64,000 nucleotides of DNA from Saccharopolyspora aridisoli (GTDB taxonomy: Bacteria; Actinomycetota; Actinomycetes; Mycobacteriales; Pseudonocardiaceae). How positions within the stretch are numbered: the first letter of the stretch is position 1; every line of letters begins with the position of its first letter. Both the position numbers and the translations under genes were made by a program. Where the stretch lies: the NCBI RefSeq assembly GCF_004348445.1, contig NZ_SMKV01000017.1:1-64000 (forward strand), given 5' to 3'. The notes beneath the pieces are model-generated. The model saw only the letters and a list, made by a program, of their open reading frames with translations. It did not search any database and was not told the DNA's origin. Positions 34,980-44,830 of this stretch are shown here, one piece after another.

Positions 34980-36359
34980 ATGAGCGGTGATCGGATCCCG
35001 GCAGCGGAGCCGGCCGAGCTGGTGCCCGCCTCGGCGCGGCTGCGGGCCGAAGGCGTGGAGCTGGTGGAACTGTCCTTCGTGGACAACGCGGGCATCGTGC
35101 GGGTCAAGACCGCACCGCTGGACCGGTTGCCCGAGCTGGCCCGGTACGGGCTCGGCGCCTCGCCGTGCTTCGAGACCTTCACCTTCGACGACGTGATGCT
35201 GCGCGGAACCCACCTCGGCGGCCCCGACGGTGACCTGCGTCTGATCCCCGACATCGCCCGGCTCACCAGGCTGGTGGCCATGCCGGGGTGGGCGTGGGCG
35301 CCAGCGGACAAGTACACCCAGGACGGGCCGCGGTTCGTGGCCTGCCAGCGGGCCTTCGCCGCCCGGCAGGTCGCGGCGGCCGCCGCGATGGGCCTGACGG
35401 TATCGGCCGCCTTCGAACACGAATGGGCTCTCGCCGAGCCCGGCGCCGACGACTTCGTGCCCGCCGTCAGCGGATCCGGTTACGGGCAGGTGCGGTTGGA
35501 AGCGCTCGCCGACTACGGGCTGGCGCTGGTGCGGACCTTGCGCGAGCAGGGGCTGGACGTGCTCCAGTTCCACCCCGAGTACGCGCTCGGGCAGGCCGAG
35601 CTGTCGGTGGCGGCCAAGGACCCGGTGGGCGCCGCCGACGACGCGGTGCTCACCCGGCACACCATCCGCGCTCTCTCCCGCCGCCACGGCTGGCGCGCGA
35701 GCTTCGCGCCCTGCCTCGTCCCGGAGGGCGCGGGTTCCGGCGCCCACCTGCACCTGTCGGTGCACGATTCGCGCGGGAACCTGTTCGCCGGGGGCCGCGG
35801 ACGCTACGGCCTGCAACGGCGCGGAGAAGCGTTCCTGGCCGGTGTGCTGCGCGAACTGCCCGCGCTGGTGGCCATCGGTGCCGGCAATCCGGCGAGCTTC
35901 CTGCGACTCGGTCCGTCCCGCTGGGCCGGCATCTGGCAGGTCTGGGGGCGCGAGACCAGGGAGGCCGCGCTGCGCCTGATCACCGGTACGGAACAGACCC
36001 AGTCCTGGGCCGCCAACGCCGAGATCAAGTGCTTCGACGCCACCGCCAACCCCTACCTGGCCGCCGGAGCGGTGGTCGCCGCCGGGCTCGCCGGTGTGCG
36101 CGAGGAACTCACGCTGCCCGACGAGATCACCGGCGATCCGGCGCTGCTGGCCGAATCCGACCGCGCCGAAGCCGGCATCGAACGCCTCCCGGCGGGGCCA
36201 CGGGAGGCCGCCGACGCCCTCGCCGGCTCGGAGGTGCTCGCCGAGGCGCTGGAACCGGAGCTGCACGACGCGATTCTCACCGTCCGCAGGGGAGAGGCCG
36301 CCCGCTTCGGCGGAGCCACCCCCGACGAGGTGGCCGCCGCCACCCGGTGGACCTGGTAG
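34980..36359 (+). CDS. Glutamine synthetase family protein (GlnA3/GlnA4-like)
   Basis: A 459-residue protein with both GS domains. The N-terminal beta-grasp has FVDNAGIVRVKTAPL; the catalytic part has FEHEWALAEP, GAGSGAHLHLSVHD and the late ANAEIKCFDATANPYLAAGAVVAAGL metal/substrate strand. It lacks the adenylylation Tyr loop of true GlnA1, so it more likely joins glutamate to an amine (gamma-glutamyl-amine or -polyamine synthetase). No polyamine genes adjoin it. ATG start chosen by family length. Confidence 0.82.
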   Translation: MSGDRIPAAEPAELVPASARLRAEGVELVELSFVDNAGIVRVKTAPLDRLPELARYGLGASPCFETFTFDDVMLRGTHLGGPDGDLRLIPDIARLTRLVAMPGWAWAPADKYTQDGPRFVACQRAFAARQVAAAAAMGLTVSAAFEHEWALAEPGADDFVPAVSGSGYGQVRLEALADYGLALVRTLREQGLDVLQFHPEYALGQAELSVAAKDPVGAADDAVLTRHTIRALSRRHGWRASFAPCLVPEGAGSGAHLHLSVHDSRGNLFAGGRGRYGLQRRGEAFLAGVLRELPALVAIGAGNPASFLRLGPSRWAGIWQVWGRETREAALRLITGTEQTQSWAANAEIKCFDATANPYLAAGAVVAAGLAGVREELTLPDEITGDPALLAESDRAEAGIERLPAGPREAADALAGSEVLAEALEPELHDAILTVRRGEAARFGGATPDEVAAATRWTW

Positions 36360-36399
36360 GGGACAACGTCGTCGTGCGGACGGTTGTCGTCGGCGACGA

Positions 36400-36846
36400 A
36401 CGAACACGGGGACTGCTGTGCCGAACGGCTCGGAACGACGGACGACCCGGTGCGGCACGCGCCCAACGGCGGCGGACTTCACCGAGCGATCCCGGCGAGG
36501 TCGCGCGCCAGTCTCGCCCTTCGCGGCGCTGCCCACCGAGCCCTGCTCCGGGGCCTGGTGCGAATCCGCCGCGACAGCGCGCTGATCGCGATGGCGGGTG
36601 AGCGGGTGCGCCTGGGCGGGTGGACCGAGATCAGCGCCGCGTTGCACCGACCCGGCCCACCGCGGCCAGGGGCTGGCGGCCCGCCTGGTCCGGTCACTGG
36701 CTCGCGGACATCCGTCGCGCGACGAACAGCCGTTCCTGCACGCCGTCACGACCAACACCGGAGCCATCGCCCTCTACGAGTCGGTGGGGTCCATCCACCG
36801 GACCCACCTCCGTCCGGTGTTCCAGGCTCTGCGGGCAGCCGGGTGA
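36400..36846 (+). pseudogene. Broken GNAT acetyltransferase
   Basis: Three pieces of one GNAT protein lie in order in different frames: VSPFAALPTEPCSGAWCESAA (36511-36570), then IRRDSALIAMAGERVRLGGW and TEISA (to about 36638), then CTDPAHRGQGLAARLV through HAVTTNTGAIALYESVGS (to 36846). One extra base near 36640 explains the second shift; the first join coincides with loss of about 80 residues of the expected middle. The acetyl-CoA loop is intact but the gene cannot make a whole protein. Confidence 0.7.
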
Positions 36847-36849
36847 GGC

Positions 36850-38196
36850 TCAACCGGCGGTGGCGGTGACCCGACCGATCTCGCCGTTGCGGAAGGCGTC
36901 GACGAACAGGCGGTAGTCGTCGCGAACGACGTCGGCGTAGTGCAGGGCGAACTCGACGAGCCAGTCGACGAACTCCTGCTCCCGGTCACCGACGGCGTGC
37001 AGGATCGCCTCCTCGACCTGGAAGTCGACCAGCTGGGTGTCCGACTGCGCGTCCGACACGCAGTGGATCTTCGCGATCGCGCGGCCCAGGTAGTCCAGCA
37101 CCGGCACGATGTCGCTCGGCTCGGTCAGGTCGTTCCACTCCAGGTCCGACTCGTACGGCGAGAGCTCGTCGACGAGGTAGCCGACACCGCCGATCTCGGT
37201 GTGGCCGAGCATCGGGTCGGCGTGGGCCTGCAGCGCGCGCTGCGACAGGGCCGTGCGGTGCCCGTGGTGCTCGAAGTGGTCGCGGATGCGCTGGTCGGTG
37301 ACCACCCGCGACGGCGCGGCCACGTTGCCCTGCTTCATCGACAGCACGATGTCGTTCTCCAGGGCCTCGGTCGGCCCCTCGATGAGCACGTTGTACGCGG
37401 GGAGCCCCGCGCTGCCGATGCCGAAACCGCTGGAACCGACGATGTCCTTGACCGTGTAGGCGACCTCCCGCATCCGGTTCTCCTGCGGAATGGTCTCCAG
37501 GTAGCGCGCGAACGCCTCCTCGACCCTGCCGCGCTCGGCGTCGTCGAGCTGCCGGATGTTCGGCCCTCGCCGCATCCGCCGGTCGTAGCCCTCGGCCTCG
37601 GTGAGCCGGTCGAGCAGCCCGGGGCGGCTGCGCAGCCGGGTCTGCTGCAGCAGGTCGTGGATCGTGCCGTCGGTGGTCGACAGCCGCAGCGAGTAGTCGG
37701 AATCGCCGCTCTGGGTGGCGAAGGACCGGACCTGGTCCAGGTAGGACGTCGCCGCGCGCCGCACGAACGCCACGATGTCGGCGTCGGGCAGCGCCTTGCT
37801 CCAAGCCAGCAGCGCCAGGCTCGCGGCGAAGCGCTGCAGGTCCCAGGTGAAGTGCCCGAGGTAGGCCTCGTCGAAGTCGTTGACGTCGAAGACCAGCACG
37901 CCGGAGGCGTTCATGTAGGTGCCGAAGTTCTGCGCGTGCAGATCGCCCTGGATCCACACCCTGTTGGTGCGCTCGTCGGCCCACGGGTCGGGCAGCCGGT
38001 TGACGTCGGCGTAGAACAAGCACGCGGTGCCCCGGTAGAAGGCGAACGGGTCGGCCGCCATCTTGCGGAACTTGGTGCGGAACGCCGTCGGGTCGCGTTC
38101 CATGAGTTCGGAGAAGGAGTCGACGAGGACATCGGCGATCCATCGCCGGCGGGCGTCGGTGTCGGTGACGTCGAGGCTTCGAGCGAGCTCGGACAT
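36850..38196 (-). CDS. DUF2252 protein
   Basis: A 448-residue protein of the DUF2252 family, which has a kinase-like (APH/Fic-distant) fold. Typical stretches are FAFYRGTACLFYADVN, VWIQGDLHAQNFGTYMNASGVLVFDVNDFDEAYLGHFTWDLQR and VGSSGFGIGSAGLPAYNVLIEG. The GDLHxxNFG and DFDE segments look like the catalytic and metal loops of aminoglycoside-phosphotransferase-like enzymes. Function unknown. It ends 4 bases after the GNAT relic and is divergent from the tandem TetR gene. Confidence 0.88.
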   Translation of the reverse strand: MSELARSLDVTDTDARRRWIADVLVDSFSELMERDPTAFRTKFRKMAADPFAFYRGTACLFYADVNRLPDPWADERTNRVWIQGDLHAQNFGTYMNASGVLVFDVNDFDEAYLGHFTWDLQRFAASLALLAWSKALPDADIVAFVRRAATSYLDQVRSFATQSGDSDYSLRLSTTDGTIHDLLQQTRLRSRPGLLDRLTEAEGYDRRMRRGPNIRQLDDAERGRVEEAFARYLETIPQENRMREVAYTVKDIVGSSGFGIGSAGLPAYNVLIEGPTEALENDIVLSMKQGNVAAPSRVVTDQRIRDHFEHHGHRTALSQRALQAHADPMLGHTEIGGVGYLVDELSPYESDLEWNDLTEPSDIVPVLDYLGRAIAKIHCVSDAQSDTQLVDFQVEEAILHAVGDREQEFVDWLVEFALHYADVVRDDYRLFVDAFRNGEIGRVTATAG

Positions 38197-38506
38197 GTGA
38201 TTCCGTCCACTGTGGGCAGTAGTGACAAAGGAGGCGATCGCAGATTATCCGAAGGTTCTGGGGTTCTCGACGACGACAAGCCATCCACGTAGGACGAAGC
38301 GGACCCCTGGTGCGATACCGGCCGTCCCGAGTTGGCGCGGGGCGAGCACCGGCCGGCCACCACCCCCTCGCAACGAGAGCGGGAGAGCGGGAACCGTGCG
38401 GGCGAGAACCTCGGTGCCCCCTCGCGGAGATGAGCCGAGGTTGTTCCGCTTCGAGTGGCGAAATAGCCTCAGCTGAACACGGCACCCGGAGCGAACGGAG
38501 GTGGTG
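38197..38506. promoter_or_regulatory. Divergent promoter region of DUF2252 and tandem TetR genes
   Basis: A 310-base gap with no credible gene. CCACTGTGG at 38207-38215, just upstream of the DUF2252 start, is one copy of the dyad that recurs in this window. No other clear dyad is visible. Confidence 0.35.
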
Positions 38507-39688
38507 ATGGCCGAGGTGGGAAGTCCGCCCGCGCGCAACACGCGGCCGCGGAACCGGCGAGCGCTGATCACCGCTGCCGCGGCCGAGCTGTTCCACCGCG
38601 ACGGCTTCGACCAGGTCGGCATGAGCGACATCGCCGAGGCCGTCGGCGTCGGGTCCTCCGCGCTCTACCGGCACTTCGCGGGCAAGCAGCAGCTGCTGAC
38701 CCACGTCGTGCTCGACGAGCTGCACCCGTTCGTCGAGATCACCGCCGAGCCCGGCGACGTCGAGGACGTGGTGGCCCGGCTGGCCGCGACCGCGCTCGAA
38801 CACCGGCAGCTCGGGGTGCTCTGGCAGCGCGAATCCCGGCGGCTGCCCGAGGAGCGTCGCGACGTGCTGCGCGGCGAACTGCGCGAGGTCGCGCGCGGGC
38901 TCACCGGCCTGGCCCGGGCCTTCCGCCCCGAACTCGACGACGCCGACGCCCGGTTCCGCGCCTGGTGCATGTTCAGCGTCCTGACCAGTCCCTCCTACCA
39001 CCAGGTGCAGCTGGGGCGCCGCGAGTTCGAACGGCTGCTCGGCGAGTTGGTGGTGATCATCGGCACCCGCCCGCCGCAGGAGCTCGCGCCGCGCCCGGAA
39101 GCCCGTCCCGACCAGCTGGAACGCTTTGCCGGGCGGGCCTCGCGGCGTCGACTGCTGTTGGCCGCGGCCACCCGGCTGTTCGCCGACGCCGGATACACCA
39201 AGGTCACCACCGAGGACGTCGGCGCTGCGGCCGGGATCGCCGGGCCCAGCCTGTACAACTACTTCGCCAGCAAGCAGGAGCTGCTCAGCGCGGTGATCAC
39301 CCGGGGCAACGCGTGGCTGGAGGTGGAGCTGGAACGCACCCTGGCCACCAAGGCCGACCCCGCCGAGGCCCTGCGTGCCCTGCTGCGCTCCTACATCCGC
39401 TTCGCCTTCGACCACGGCGGGTTCATCGACATCCTGGTCAGCGAGGTCGGCCACCTGCCCGCCGCCGAACGCCACCGCGCGCGCCAGACCCAGCACTCCT
39501 ACGTCGCCGAGTGGGTCGGGCTGCTGTGCGAGGCGCGTCCGGAGCTGGACCCGGTGCGCTCCCGGATACTGGTGCAGGCGGCGCTGACCGCCGCCAACGA
39601 CATGGCCCGCACCGGCCCGATCCGCGACGCCGTCGCCGTGCTGCGCCTGGGCTCGGCGCTGATGCTGGAAACGCCGGTCGAAGGCTGA
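38507..39688 (+). CDS. Tandem (double) TetR-family regulator
   Basis: A 393-residue protein holding two complete TetR units. The first helix-turn-helix is at about residues 18-64 (FHRDGFDQVGMSDIAEAVGVGSSALYRHF), with its ligand domain to about 190; the second is at about 207-255 (FADAGYTKVTTEDVGAAAGIAGPSLYNYF), with its ligand domain to the end. Single TetR proteins are about 200 residues, so this is a fusion of two units. It might act as a single-chain pseudo-dimer. ATG start with GGAGG 5 bases upstream. Confidence 0.88.
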   Translation: MAEVGSPPARNTRPRNRRALITAAAAELFHRDGFDQVGMSDIAEAVGVGSSALYRHFAGKQQLLTHVVLDELHPFVEITAEPGDVEDVVARLAATALEHRQLGVLWQRESRRLPEERRDVLRGELREVARGLTGLARAFRPELDDADARFRAWCMFSVLTSPSYHQVQLGRREFERLLGELVVIIGTRPPQELAPRPEARPDQLERFAGRASRRRLLLAAATRLFADAGYTKVTTEDVGAAAGIAGPSLYNYFASKQELLSAVITRGNAWLEVELERTLATKADPAEALRALLRSYIRFAFDHGGFIDILVSEVGHLPAAERHRARQTQHSYVAEWVGLLCEARPELDPVRSRILVQAALTAANDMARTGPIRDAVAVLRLGSALMLETPVEG

Positions 39689-39783
39689 ACCGGCGCGCTA
39701 CCGGCCGTTCACTTAGAGGGAGAAGAGCCAGGAGAACCCGACTGGAACGCCTCAGTGCGGCTAATGGTCGGTCACTTGTGCGT

Positions 39784-39813
39784 TTGACTCGATCAACCTC
39801 GGGCAATTAATCT
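39784..39813 (+). promoter_or_regulatory. Candidate promoter of the acyl-CoA carboxylase operon
   Basis: TTGACT (39784-39789) and TAATCT (39808-39813) are spaced by 18 bases, about 100 bases before the carboxylase beta gene. Both match the housekeeping sigma consensus well for such DNA. Confidence 0.45.
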
Positions 39814-39910
39814 CCGGCGAGACAGATCCGCCCGCCGCACCGACGGCGACAGGCTGCGCGCAGACCCGCGGATACTGGGACCGAGCAGGTAACGAGGACA
39901 GGTTGGTTGC

Positions 39911-41551
39911 ATGAGCAGCGCGACGGAGCCGGTCGGTCAGCCGCCGGTTGATGTGCCCGACATCCACACGACCGCGGGCAAGCTGGCGGATCTGTACCGG
40001 CGGAACGACGAGGCGGTGCACGCCGGCTCGGCTCGCGCGGTGGCCAAGCAGCACGAGAAGGGCAAGAAGACCGCCCGCGAGCGCATCGACATGCTGCTGG
40101 ACGAGGGCTCGTTCGTCGAGCTCGACGAGCACGCGCGGCACCGCTCCACCAACTTCGGGATGGAGGAGAACCGCCCCTACGGCGACGGCGTGGTGACCGG
40201 CTACGGCACCGTCGACGGCCGCAAGGTGTGCGTGTTCTCCCAGGACTTCACCGTCTTCGGCGGCTCGCTCGGCGAGGTCTTCGGCGAGAAGATCGTCAAG
40301 GTCATGGACATGGCGCTCAAGACCGGCTGCCCGCTGATCGGCATCAACGACTCCGGCGGCGCCCGCATCCAGGAGGGCGTGGCCGCGCTCGGCCTCTACG
40401 CCGAGATCTTCAAGCGCAACACCCACGCCTCCGGCGTCATCCCGCAGATCTCGCTGATCATGGGGCCGTGCGCGGGTGGTGCGGTGTACTCGCCGGCCAT
40501 CACCGACTTCACCGTGATGGTCGACAAGACCTCGCACATGTTCATCACCGGCCCGGACGTCATCAAGACCGTCACCGGCGAGGACGTCACCTTCGAGGAG
40601 CTCGGCGGCGCGCACACCCACAACTCGCGCTCGGGCAACGCGCACTACCTCGCCTCCGACGAGGACGACGCCATCGGCTACGTCAAGGAACTGCTGTCGT
40701 TCCTGCCGAGCAACAACCTCTCCGAGGCCCCGGTCTTCGAGGGCGCCGACACCGGCACCGGGGCGATCGCGGACGCGATCACCGACGCCGACCGCGCGCT
40801 CGACACGCTGGTGCCGGACTCGCCGAACCAGCCCTACGACATGCACCAGGTCATCCAGACCGTGGTCGACGACGAGGAGTTCCTGGAGGTCTCCTCGCTG
40901 TTCGCGCCGAACATCATCACCGGCTACGGGCGCGTCGAGGGACAGCCGGTCGGCATCGTGGCCAACCAGCCCACCCAGTTCGCCGGGACGCTGGACATCG
41001 GTGCCAGCGAGAAGGCCGCCCGCTTCGTGCGGACCTGCGACGCCTTCAACATCCCCGTGCTGACCTTCGTCGACGTGCCGGGGTTCCTGCCCGGCACGGA
41101 CCAGGAGTGGAACGGCATCATCCGACGCGGTGCCAAGCTGCTCTACGCCTACGCCGAGGCCACCGTCCCGCTGGTCACCGTGATCACCCGCAAGGCCTAC
41201 GGCGGCGCCTACGACGTGATGGGCTCCAAGCACCTCGGAGCCGACATCAACCTGGCGTGGCCCACCGCGCAGATCGCGGTCATGGGCGCGCAGGGCGCGG
41301 CCAACATCCTCTACCGGCGCCAGCTCGCCGACGCCGCCGCAGCCGGCGAGGACATCGAGGCGCTGCGCGCCCGGTTGCAGCAGGAGTACGAGGACACCCT
41401 GTGCAACCCCTACACCGCCGCCGAGCGCGGCTACGTGGACTCGGTCATCCCGCCGTCGTTCACCCGCGGCTACGTGGCCCGGTCGCTGCGCATGCTCCGC
41501 GACAAGCGAGCGAGCCTGCCGGCCAAGAAGCACGGCAACATCCCGCTGTGA
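39911..41551 (+). CDS. pccB: Propionyl-CoA carboxylase beta (carboxyltransferase) subunit
   Basis: A 546-residue carboxyltransferase with both crotonase-like halves: N-half with [13 protein letters not shown] and [13 protein letters not shown] oxyanion loops, C-half with [10 protein letters not shown] and [17 protein letters not shown]. Asp435 (in AYDVMG) falls at the position that sets substrate choice in Streptomyces, where Asp favours propionyl-CoA and Ile acetyl-CoA. The product, (S)-methylmalonyl-CoA, feeds polyketides and propionate metabolism. First gene of a beta-epsilon-alpha operon. Confidence 0.9.
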   Translation: MSSATEPVGQPPVDVPDIHTTAGKLADLYRRNDEAVHAGSARAVAKQHEKGKKTARERIDMLLDEGSFVELDEHARHRSTNFGMEENRPYGDGVVTGYGTVDGRKVCVFSQDFTVFGGSLGEVFGEKIVKVMDMALKTGCPLIGINDSGGARIQEGVAALGLYAEIFKRNTHASGVIPQISLIMGPCAGGAVYSPAITDFTVMVDKTSHMFITGPDVIKTVTGEDVTFEELGGAHTHNSRSGNAHYLASDEDDAIGYVKELLSFLPSNNLSEAPVFEGADTGTGAIADAITDADRALDTLVPDSPNQPYDMHQVIQTVVDDEEFLEVSSLFAPNIITGYGRVEGQPVGIVANQPTQFAGTLDIGASEKAARFVRTCDAFNIPVLTFVDVPGFLPGTDQEWNGIIRRGAKLLYAYAEATVPLVTVITRKAYGGAYDVMGSKHLGADINLAWPTAQIAVMGAQGAANILYRRQLADAAAAGEDIEALRARLQQEYEDTLCNPYTAAERGYVDSVIPPSFTRGYVARSLRMLRDKRASLPAKKHGNIPL

Positions 41552-41574
41552 TCAGCGAAGCAAGGAGCCATCCG

Positions 41575-41814
41575 ATGAGCGAGCGAACCCCGCAGCGGCC
41601 GGTGCTGCGCATCGTGCGCGGCGATCCCGACGACGTCGAGATCGCCGCCGTGGCAGCCGCGCTGGCCGGCGCGGCCGCCGCCCGAGCTCCCGAGGACGCG
41701 CCCGAGCCCATGTCGATGTGGGGCGACCCGGTCGCGGCGGTGCGCCACCCGGCGGGACGCCGCCCGCTCCGGCCGGGACCGCACGGGTGGCGGGCCTCGG
41801 CCCTACCGGGCTGA
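41575..41814 (+). CDS. Acyl-CoA carboxylase epsilon subunit
   Basis: A 79-residue protein with the epsilon-subunit pattern: VLRIVRGDPDDVEIAAVAAALAG then a Pro/Ala linker and a tail with W(G)DP and GPHGWRASALPG. Epsilon subunits bind the beta hexamer and raise activity of actinobacterial carboxylases. ATG with AAGGAG 7 bases upstream, 23 bases after the beta gene. Confidence 0.85.
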   Translation: MSERTPQRPVLRIVRGDPDDVEIAAVAAALAGAAAARAPEDAPEPMSMWGDPVAAVRHPAGRRPLRPGPHGWRASALPG

Positions 41815-41884
41815 ACCTCGTTCCCAGACTTGACGTTTTCCGCCTGCTCCGGCGCCGCGCCGGGTACATGAGGAGTTGACCACT

Positions 41885-43648
41885 GTGGACGTGACGCCGA
41901 TCAGCAAGGTGTTGATCGCCAACCGCGGTGAGATCGCGGTGCGGGTCATCCGCGCCTGCCAGGACGAGGCCATCGCCTCCGTCGCGGTCTACGCCGAGCC
42001 GGACGCCGACGCGCAGCACGTGCGGCTGGCCGACGAGTCCTTCGCGCTGGGCGGTTCCACGCCCGGCGAGTCCTACCTGAACATCGACAAGATCATCGAC
42101 GTCGCCAAGCGCTCCGGCGCGGACGCGGTGCACCCCGGCTACGGCTTCCTGTCGGAGAACGCCGACTTCGCCCAAGCCGTGCTCGACGCCGGTCTGATCT
42201 GGATCGGCCCGTCGCCGCAGGCCATCCGCGACCTCGGCGACAAGGTCACCGCCCGGCACATCGCCACCCGCGCCGGGGCGCCGCTGGTGCCCGGCACCAA
42301 GGACCCGGTCCCGGGTGCCGACGACGTCGTGGCCTTCGCCCAGGAGCACGGGCTGCCGGTGGCCATCAAGGCCGCCTTCGGCGGTGGTGGTCGCGGCCTG
42401 AAGGTCGCGCGCACCATCGAGGAGATCCCGGAGCTGTTCGCCTCCGCGGTCCGCGAGGCCGAGAGCGCCTTCGGCCGCGGTGAGTGCTTCGTCGAGCGCT
42501 ACCTGGACCGACCGCGCCACGTCGAGGCGCAGGTGGTCGCCGACCAGCACGGCAACGTCGTCGTGGTGGGAACCCGCGACTGCTCGCTGCAGCGCCGCCA
42601 CCAGAAGCTCGTGGAGGAGGCCCCGGCGCCGTTCCTGACCGAGGACCAGCACAGCCGGATCCACGAAGCCGCGCGGGCGATCTGCTCCGAGGCCGGCTAC
42701 TACGGCGCGGGCACCGTGGAGTTCCTCGTCGGCCAGGACGGCACGATCTCGTTCCTGGAGGTCAACACCCGCCTGCAGGTCGAGCACCCGGTCTCCGAGG
42801 AGACCACCGGAATCGACCTGGTCCGCGAGCAGTTCCGCATCGCCTCCGGCGAGAAGCTGCACCTCGGCGCCGACCCGCAACCGCGTGGCCACTCCATCGA
42901 GTTCCGCATCAACGGTGAGGACGCGGGCCGCAACTTCCTGCCCGCGCCCGGCACCGTGACCAAGTTCGTCGCCCCGCAGGGCCCGGGCGTCCGCGTGGAC
43001 GCGGGCGTGGAGACCGGCAGCGTCATCGGCGGCCAGTTCGACTCGCTGCTGGCCAAGGTCATCGTCACCGGCGCCGACCGGCAGCAGGCGCTGCAGCGCG
43101 CTCGCCGAGTCCTCGACGAGATGCAGGTGGAGGGCATGGCCACGGTCCTGCCGTTCCACCGGGCGATCGTGCGCGACCCGGCGTTCGTCGGCACCGACGG
43201 CTTCACCGTGCACACCCGGTGGATCGAGACCGAGTTCGACAACACCATCGATCCCTTCGCGGGTGCCGCCCAAGCGGGCGAGGAGCCCGAGGAGCGGCAG
43301 ACGATCCTCGTCGAAGTCGGCGGACGCCGCCTGGAGGTCTCGCTGCCCGCCGCGTTCGCGGCGACCTCGGCTGCTCCTGCGGTAAAGGCCAAGCCGCGCA
43401 AGCGCGCCTCGGGAAAGGCCGCTGGTGCGGCGTCCGGCGACGCGGTCGCCGCGCCGATGCAGGGCACCATCGTGAAGGTGACGGTCGAGGACGGCCAGGA
43501 GGTCGCCGAGGGCGACCAGATCGCCGTCCTGGAGGCCATGAAGATGGAGAACCCGGTCACCGCGCACAAGGCGGGCACTGTCACCGGCCTCACGGCCAAG
43601 CCCGGAGACTCCGTCACCCAGGGCACCACGATCTGCGAGATCAAGTAA
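41885..43648 (+). CDS. Acyl-CoA carboxylase alpha subunit (biotin carboxylase plus biotin carrier)
   Basis: A 587-residue protein: biotin carboxylase (about 1-450) with [21 protein letters not shown]-grasp [22 protein letters not shown], a short Ala/Lys-rich linker (about 500-520), and a biotinyl domain with EAMKMENPV (biotin Lys near residue 552). I chose the GTG at 41885 because AGGAG lies 9 bases upstream; the TTG at 41876 abuts AGGAG. It carboxylates biotin for the beta subunit encoded upstream and is probably shared between several carboxylases. Confidence 0.9.
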   Translation: MDVTPISKVLIANRGEIAVRVIRACQDEAIASVAVYAEPDADAQHVRLADESFALGGSTPGESYLNIDKIIDVAKRSGADAVHPGYGFLSENADFAQAVLDAGLIWIGPSPQAIRDLGDKVTARHIATRAGAPLVPGTKDPVPGADDVVAFAQEHGLPVAIKAAFGGGGRGLKVARTIEEIPELFASAVREAESAFGRGECFVERYLDRPRHVEAQVVADQHGNVVVVGTRDCSLQRRHQKLVEEAPAPFLTEDQHSRIHEAARAICSEAGYYGAGTVEFLVGQDGTISFLEVNTRLQVEHPVSEETTGIDLVREQFRIASGEKLHLGADPQPRGHSIEFRINGEDAGRNFLPAPGTVTKFVAPQGPGVRVDAGVETGSVIGGQFDSLLAKVIVTGADRQQALQRARRVLDEMQVEGMATVLPFHRAIVRDPAFVGTDGFTVHTRWIETEFDNTIDPFAGAAQAGEEPEERQTILVEVGGRRLEVSLPAAFAATSAAPAVKAKPRKRASGKAAGAASGDAVAAPMQGTIVKVTVEDGQEVAEGDQIAVLEAMKMENPVTAHKAGTVTGLTAKPGDSVTQGTTICEIK

Positions 43649-44026
43649 TACCTGCCACCCGCTCCGGCCCCGGCTGTCACCAACGGTCACCTCACCAGTG
43701 GTTCGCACGATTCCAGTGGAATTCGGGACCCCGATTCCCACTGAAATCGGAAGCACCACCCCGGTGAGGGACCGCGGCAGTTGGAAGACGTGCGCACGCG
43801 CTCGTGGGGCTTCGGACCTGGGTGGAGGAGCGAGATCGACCGCGCCAACGAAGCCGCCGCGCAGGGACCCGACGAGGGTAGGCAGGCCGGTTCCGCGCGC
43901 AGCACGGCCGCTGGGGTGCTCGATGTGGCCGTGCTGGGCGCGGAACCACCTCGCCTCGTCAGGCGACGTCGGAGGGGATCGACGCTGCGGTGTTGGCACG
44001 CCGTTCCCCTTCCACGGGCCTGGTCC
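43649..44026. other. Gap after the carboxylase operon
   Basis: Apart from the hairpin at 43708-43749 the 378 bases show no gene that I can support; the following gene on the minus strand ends at 44027. Confidence 0.4.
43708..43749 (+). terminator. Long imperfect hairpin after the carboxylase alpha gene
   Basis: Arms of about 20 bases (43708-43727 and 43730-43749) built around CAGTGG/CCACTG pair with about three mismatches and a very short loop, 60 bases beyond the stop. Confidence 0.6.
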
Positions 44027-44830
44027 TCAGCGGAGGACGTTCGGGCGTGGGGCGTTGCGGGGGCGGGTGAGGTAGCAGTGGGTGTGGTACCAGCCCGCCG
44101 CTTCCTTGCCCGCGGGGTCGAGGCCGTGGAGTTCGACGTCGTGCACGGCTGCCCGCTGCTCCTCGGCGTCGGCGAATCGACGTTGCTGGAACGTCTCCGG
44201 CAGGCGCTCGGTGACCAACCCGTGGTCCGCGAGGAGTTCGACCATGTCCGAGTAGTCGAAGACCCGCAGGACGAAGATCGCCAGCCACAGCTCCTCCGGC
44301 CGGTCGATCCCGTCGAGTAGGCGTGCGAAGGTGTTGCGGCCCACGTAGCCGACGCCGCCGGTGGAGATGATCAGGCCGGTGTCGGCGATCCCCTTGGTGA
44401 GCTCGGGGGACGGGTCGGTGGTCTCGAGGTCCTCGGCCCAGCCGTCGGTCAGCAGGCCGGCTTCGCGGGCGTAGGAGATCGCCGGTTCGGAGATGTCCAG
44501 GCCGACGATGTCGAGGTCGTCGGTGAGGTCGCGCCGGTCGGATTCGGCCAGTTCGGCCGGTGTCAACCGCGCCGCCGACGGATCGGTGTAGCGGGTGAGG
44601 ACCTCGCGCGGGTCCTGAGCGGACTTCAGCAGTGCCGAGTTGATGCCGTAGGAGCAGCAGACGTCCAGGACGCGCCCGGGGCGCGCCGCCCCGATCACCT
44701 CGCGGAAGATCGGGGTGGCGCGCTGCGGGATCTGGTACTCGAACCGGTCCAGCGTCGAGACGTACGCCCGTGGGTCCGGCTGGGCGTAGATGTCGCTGAA
44801 GTCGGCCTTGCGCTCTCCGATCAGGCTCAT
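44027..44830 (-). CDS. Class I SAM-dependent methyltransferase in the carnitine-acyltransferase operon
   Basis: A 267-residue methyltransferase. Motif I reads VLDVCCSYGINSALL (about residues 50-64), the acidic strand is DIVGLDISEPAISYAREAG, and motif IV is GLIISTGGVGYVG. The C-terminal AAGWYHTHCYLTRP segment is like that of small-molecule methyltransferases. Its ATG overlaps the acyltransferase stop by 4 bases (ATGA), so the two proteins are probably made together and act on related molecules. Substrate unknown. Confidence 0.8.
   Translation of the reverse strand: MSLIGERKADFSDIYAQPDPRAYVSTLDRFEYQIPQRATPIFREVIGAARPGRVLDVCCSYGINSALLKSAQDPREVLTRYTDPSAARLTPAELAESDRRDLTDDLDIVGLDISEPAISYAREAGLLTDGWAEDLETTDPSPELTKGIADTGLIISTGGVGYVGRNTFARLLDGIDRPEELWLAIFVLRVFDYSDMVELLADHGLVTERLPETFQQRRFADAEEQRAAVHDVELHGLDPAGKEAAGWYHTHCYLTRPRNAPRPNVLR

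Noticed and set aside
43781..44320. 179-codon plus-strand frame after the carboxylase operon
   Set aside because: It runs opposite the methyltransferase gene and shows shadow composition; the part outside that gene has no motif.
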